Below, one piece after another: positions 5,206 to 7,690 of a DNA stretch of 7,690 bases. Every line of letters begins with the position of its first letter. Within the stretch, counting starts at the first letter, position 1. Source of the DNA: Bacillota bacterium (GTDB taxonomy: Bacteria; Bacillota; Sulfobacillia; JAJZYS01; JAJYTV01); the NCBI GenBank assembly GCA_021786135.1, contig JAJYNV010000432.1:1-7690 (forward strand), written 5' to 3'. The notes under the pieces are model-generated. The model was not told where the DNA came from. It did no database searches and worked only from the letters and a program-made list of their open reading frames with translations. A program made the position numbers and the translations under genes.

Positions 5206-6744
5206 TCAGCGCGGGAAGGAGTATCTCTCCATGATGGTGCGCGTCTCGCGGAACGCAGCAGGGTCGTCCGGCTCGTGATGGTTCTGGCCGTCCGCGGTTG
5301 GCGGCCTGACGCCTGCCAGGGAGCCGGTGGAGGCGGCATTCAGATAGAGCGTGCGGGTGCGCAGGCGTTCGCGGATGCGTGCGGCCTCCTGCGCGTCGCG
5401 CGTGAACGCAGCAGCCGCCGGTGCCGTGCCCGCGCCGCTCGTGACGTCGATGGCGTGTTCGAGGGAGCCGGCGCGCACGATGGACAGGAACGGTCCGAAG
5501 ATCTCCTCGCGCGCGAGAGGGGTGTCGCTGTAGACATCGTCGACGATGACCGGGCCGATGAAATGACCTGGACCATCGTGGTCGCCGTGGCGCAGGACCA
5601 TACCGTAGCTCGCCGCATCGTGGGCGAACCCGCGCACCTTGCCGAAAGCGGCCGAACTGATCATCGGACCGTAGCGGTGCCCGAGGGCGGCAGGGCCCCG
5701 ATCGCCGCAGAAGCGGTCCACTTCTTCGAGCAGGCGATCGACGACCCCGTCGTGGATCTCGTCCACCAGCACAAGATGCGCCGTGGATGTGCACTTCTGT
5801 CCCTGGAAGGCGAAGGCGGAGCGCACGACCTCCCGTGCCGCCCAGTCGAGATCGGCGCTGGCGGTGACCAGGGTCGCGGCCTTGCCGTCCGTGCGTGCGA
5901 TGACGTGGCGCCCCTGCTCCTGCTCCGGCTGCCAGACGGCAGCCTCGGCCTGCACGGCCGCGCCGCCCCTGCGGGAACCGACAAAGGCGACGAAGCGCGT
6001 CAGTGTGTGACTGACGAGAGCTTCGCGCAGATCGTCGCCGTTGCCCACGACGATGTTGAGCACACCCGGCGGCAGCCCGGCAGCCCGGAAGGCTCGCAGC
6101 GCCTCGATCGCGGTGATCGAGGCGACGCGGCTGGGCTTGAGCACGAGCGTGTTGCCGGCGCCGATCGCCGCAGCGGCGATGCCTACGGGAAGCGCAACCG
6201 GGAAGCTGAAAGGCGTCAGGGCGACACCGACGCCGAGTGGCCGGTCGTTCTCCTCGACGACGAAGTCGGCCTGGAGGGAAGCCCAGCGCACCGGTTTGAC
6301 GCTTGTAAGCTGCTCGGCGACCCAGTGCAGGTGGCGGATGCTCTCGACCATCTCGCCGTCGGCCTCGCTGAAGCTCTTACCGGTTTCAAAAGCCATCCAT
6401 GCCACAAGTTCCGCGCGACGGCGCCGAAGTTCGTCGGCGACGCGCAGCAGGAGCGTGGCGCGTTCCTCCGGCGGTACCCTGGACCAGCCCGGCGCCATGG
6501 CAGCCGCCGTGCGGATGGCCTGGTCGGCCGTGGCGGCGTCACCGAGCGATACCTCTCCGATCACCGACGCAGGGTTGGCAGGGTCGCAAGAAACAAGAAC
6601 GTCGCGTCCCGGATCCTCGCGTTCGCCGATGAGCAGGGGATATCTCCGGCCGAGTCGGCTGCGCACCAGATCGACGGCGTTCTGCCGTTCGGTGCGCACT
6701 TCAGGCAGCGTAGGGTCCAGAGGCATGAGGTCATGATAGGACAA
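5206..6744 (-). CDS. Divergent aldehyde dehydrogenase, P5C dehydrogenase (RocA-like) branch
   Basis: The 512-residue product is collinear with RocA-type 1-pyrroline-5-carboxylate dehydrogenase, which oxidises glutamate semialdehyde to glutamate with NAD(P)+ in proline and arginine breakdown. Supporting stretches are YPLLIGER (35-42), the ETGKSFSEADGEMVES stretch (120-135, compare EAGKPWNEADAD), GNTLVLKPS (197-205) with cofactor lysine K203, FQGQKC (313-318) with nucleophile C318, and EEIFGPF (413-419). Several normally fixed residues are changed: PWNF reads PFSF (S180), FTGS reads FVGS (V255), the general-base Glu in IAEMGGK is Arg (R284 in IARTDGK), and the PFGG-SGT-KAGG C-terminal loop is replaced by an unrelated PPTADGQNHHEPDD. 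The frame is open throughout, with no frameshift sign. It may have another substrate or a non-catalytic role, so rocA is not assigned. The start is TTG at 6744 with a spaced TAGGGGGG; ATG at 6726 is the alternative. It is convergent with murA. Confidence 0.85.
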   Translation of the reverse strand: MSYHDLMPLDPTLPEVRTERQNAVDLVRSRLGRRYPLLIGEREDPGRDVLVSCDPANPASVIGEVSLGDAATADQAIRTAAAMAPGWSRVPPEERATLLLRVADELRRRRAELVAWMAFETGKSFSEADGEMVESIRHLHWVAEQLTSVKPVRWASLQADFVVEENDRPLGVGVALTPFSFPVALPVGIAAAAIGAGNTLVLKPSRVASITAIEALRAFRAAGLPPGVLNIVVGNGDDLREALVSHTLTRFVAFVGSRRGGAAVQAEAAVWQPEQEQGRHVIARTDGKAATLVTASADLDWAAREVVRSAFAFQGQKCTSTAHLVLVDEIHDGVVDRLLEEVDRFCGDRGPAALGHRYGPMISSAAFGKVRGFAHDAASYGMVLRHGDHDGPGHFIGPVIVDDVYSDTPLAREEIFGPFLSIVRAGSLEHAIDVTSGAGTAPAAAAFTRDAQEAARIRERLRTRTLYLNAASTGSLAGVRPPTADGQNHHEPDDPAAFRETRTIMERYSFPR

Positions 6745-6754
6745 TGGCGCGATG

Positions 6755-6762
6755 CCCCCCTA
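6755..6762 (-). promoter_or_regulatory. Ribosome binding site supporting a TTG start for the aldehyde dehydrogenase
   Basis: On the - strand TAGGGGGG lies 10 bases before TTG (6744-6742). The in-frame ATG at 6726 has no purine-rich site at a suitable distance (CCTATCATGACCTC precedes it). The TTG is therefore the better-supported start, with moderate confidence. Confidence 0.5.
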
Positions 6763-6764
6763 AT

Positions 6765-6810
6765 GGCCAGGCTGCTGCACCGGGCCACGCGTACACTTCA
6801 CTGCCTGGCC
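6765..6810. repeat. 8-bp inverted repeat upstream of the aldehyde dehydrogenase
   Basis: GGCCAGGC (6765-6772) and GCCTGGCC (6803-6810) are exact reverse complements separated by 30 bases. The centre falls near the transcription start implied by the candidate promoter. It could be a split operator or a hairpin in the leader, but 8 bp in GC-rich DNA may be chance. Confidence 0.3.
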
Positions 6811-6823
6811 GTGTCGCAGTCAA
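6795..6823 (-). promoter_or_regulatory. Candidate sigma-A-type promoter for the aldehyde dehydrogenase
   Basis: On the - strand TTGACT (6823-6818) matches the -35 consensus in five of six bases. After a 17-base spacer comes TGAAGT (6800-6795), which matches the -10 consensus in only three of six. Transcription would begin about 45 bases before the TTG start. The spacing is ideal but the -10 is weak. Confidence 0.3.
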
Positions 6824-6987
6824 GGCACAAAGGGACTGAGTTCGGGGGCCAGCCGTCCAACGCCGTGAGAGCAGCAGTGTGTGCTGAGGCGAGGACGTCC
6901 TGCCGCGACCAGGATGGATCGCCCCGTCAGCTGCCTGCTGGCGAGGGTAGTACCACCGGAAGAATTCGAGGCAGGGCTGCAGACAAG
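6824..6987. other. Non-coding gap, nothing recognised
   Basis: This part of the 282-base gap between the enoyl-CoA hydratase and the aldehyde dehydrogenase shows no supportable gene on either strand. The frames that cross it are extensions of shadow frames from neighbouring genes and lack ribosome binding sites. Only small weak hairpins (for example CAGCA with TGCTG) were seen. Confidence 0.5.
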
Positions 6988-7015
6988 CGGGGCGCCGCCT
7001 GATGGCGGCGTCCCG
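6981..7015 (-). terminator. Probable terminator of the enoyl-CoA hydratase gene
   Basis: Bases 6988-6999 pair with 7004-7015 as a 12-bp stem with one G-T pair and a four-base loop. On the - strand the stem starts 12 bases after the hydratase stop (7029-7027) and is followed by CTTGTCT, a modest T-rich tail. The position and stem strength support a terminator; the tail is not a clean T-run. Confidence 0.6.
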
Positions 7016-7026
7016 GGAAAGTCATC

Positions 7027-7690
7027 TCAACGCCCCTTGAAATTGGCCGCGCGCTTTTCGAGAAAGGCCGCGACCCCCTCCTTGCGATCTTCCGTTTCGA
7101 ACACGAGTTGCCACATTGCCGTCTCATACTTGATGCCATCTTCGAGCGGCATGTCCTGGCCGCGCTGGATCGCCTGCTTGGCGAGCGCAACCGCCTTGCG
7201 TGCCCGTCCACCGATACGCTCGGCGAGGGCTACGGCCCGGTCGAGCAGCGCTGCTTGCGGGTGCACTTCGTTGACGAGACCGATGCGCATCGCCGTCTGG
7301 GCGTCGATCATATCGCCGCTCAGGATCAGCTGCTTCACCCAACCGGGTCCGACCAGACGCCCCAGCCGCTGGGTGCCTCCCCAGCCCGGAATGATGCCGA
7401 GGTTGATCTCTGGCTGCCCGAAACGCGCGTTCTCGGCTGCCAGGCGGATATCACAGCTGAGGGCGAGTTCCATCCCTCCGCCCAGGCAGAAGCCGTTGAC
7501 CGCGGCGATCGACGGCTTGGGCGACATCTCGATGCGTCGAAAGATGGAGAGCGTCCGCTCGGCGAAGCTTCCTGCGGCCCAGACGTCCAGCGACGGGAAC
7601 TGGCTGATGTCCGCGCCGGCAACGAATGAGCGGTCTCCCGAACCGGTGAGGACGATCGCGCCGACGGCGTCGTCCTTCTCGACCAGATCG
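7027..7690 (-). CDS. Enoyl-CoA hydratase (crotonase family), N-terminus beyond the window
   Basis: About 220 C-terminal residues are present of a family that is usually near 260; the gene enters from the right edge and stops at TGA 7029-7027. The reading begins DLVEKDDAVGAIVLTG and goes on with the crotonase oxyanion segment SFVAGADISQF, then VNGFCLGGGMELALSCDI, then FGQPEINLGIIPGWGGTQRL. Both catalytic glutamates of classic enoyl-CoA hydratases are present: one in GGGMELA (codon 7470-7468) and one in QPEINLG (codon 7410-7408). This supports hydration of trans-2-enoyl-CoA to 3-hydroxyacyl-CoA in fatty acid oxidation or a butyrate/crotonyl-CoA route; the exact substrate cannot be told. The C-terminal EGVAAFLEKRAANFKGR tail is typical. 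The methionine at 7527 is internal, since conserved family sequence lies upstream of it. Confidence 0.95.
   Translation of the reverse strand, partial: DLVEKDDAVGAIVLTGSGDRSFVAGADISQFPSLDVWAAGSFAERTLSIFRRIEMSPKPSIAAVNGFCLGGGMELALSCDIRLAAENARFGQPEINLGIIPGWGGTQRLGRLVGPGWVKQLILSGDMIDAQTAMRIGLVNEVHPQAALLDRAVALAERIGGRARKAVALAKQAIQRGQDMPLEDGIKYETAMWQLVFETEDRKEGVAAFLEKRAANFKGR

Noticed and set aside
5206..6744. The aldehyde dehydrogenase as a decayed pseudogene
   Set aside because: The frame is open for 512 codons, stays collinear with the family from end to end, keeps C318, K203 and EEIFGPF, and has a plausible start. Altered function fits better than decay, although loss of activity cannot be excluded.
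6945..6960. GGTGGTAC on the - strand, resembling the core of a T-box leader
   Set aside because: The match is short, the following bases depart from the T-box consensus, no terminator/antiterminator pair follows, and it lies about 200 bases from the start of a gene not expected to be under T-box control.
5155..7002. A 615-codon open frame on the + strand opposite the aldehyde dehydrogenase gene
   Set aside because: It lies almost entirely antisense to a gene with clear family motifs. Its composition is the Arg/Ala/Gly-rich type expected from the reverse of a high-GC gene, it has no ribosome binding site or recognisable domain, and its start lies by the murA terminator.

Overview
The window is a GC-rich bacterial chromosomal segment made almost entirely of dense protein-coding DNA. 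It most likely comes from a high-GC member of the Bacillota (for example a Limnochordia-, Symbiobacterium- or Thermaerobacter-like lineage). That placement is an inference from three things: the order atpA-atpG-atpD-atpC followed by a YwmB-like secreted protein and then murA, which is a classic Bacillota arrangement; an epsilon subunit carrying the IDxxRA motif known from Bacillus-type epsilon; and GGAGG-type ribosome binding sites in front of every complete gene. No rRNA, tRNA, CRISPR array, insertion sequence or phage gene was seen.

Left part (1-3050, + strand): the 3' end of the F1Fo ATP synthase operon. It holds the C-terminal end of alpha, then complete gamma, beta (GTG start) and epsilon, with gaps of 11, 24 and 1 bases. 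All diagnostic catalytic motifs of beta are intact.

Middle (3051-5103, + strand): a secreted protein of probable YwmB (DUF1779) type and murA, the first committed enzyme of peptidoglycan synthesis. They follow in the same direction and are probably co-transcribed with the atp genes at least in part. A long imperfect hairpin covers the Shine-Dalgarno sequence and start codon of the ywmB-like gene, exactly at the junction between the energy and envelope genes; it is the most interesting regulatory candidate here. A perfect 15-bp hairpin with a T-rich tail closes the block after murA.

Right part (5206-7690, - strand): an aldehyde dehydrogenase of the 1-pyrroline-5-carboxylate dehydrogenase (RocA/PutA-like) branch, then a 282-base non-coding gap with a probable terminator and a weak promoter, then most of an enoyl-CoA hydratase running off the right edge. 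The aldehyde dehydrogenase keeps the nucleophilic cysteine and the cofactor lysine. It has lost the usual general-base glutamate, the asparagine of the oxyanion hole and the normal C-terminal substrate-anchor loop, so it may be a repurposed or inactive family member. The spoIID-like gene that follows murA in Bacillus is absent.

I do not see a wholly new multi-gene system. The points worth a second look are the hairpin over the ywmB-like start, the unusual aldehyde dehydrogenase active site and C-terminus, and the synteny break after murA.
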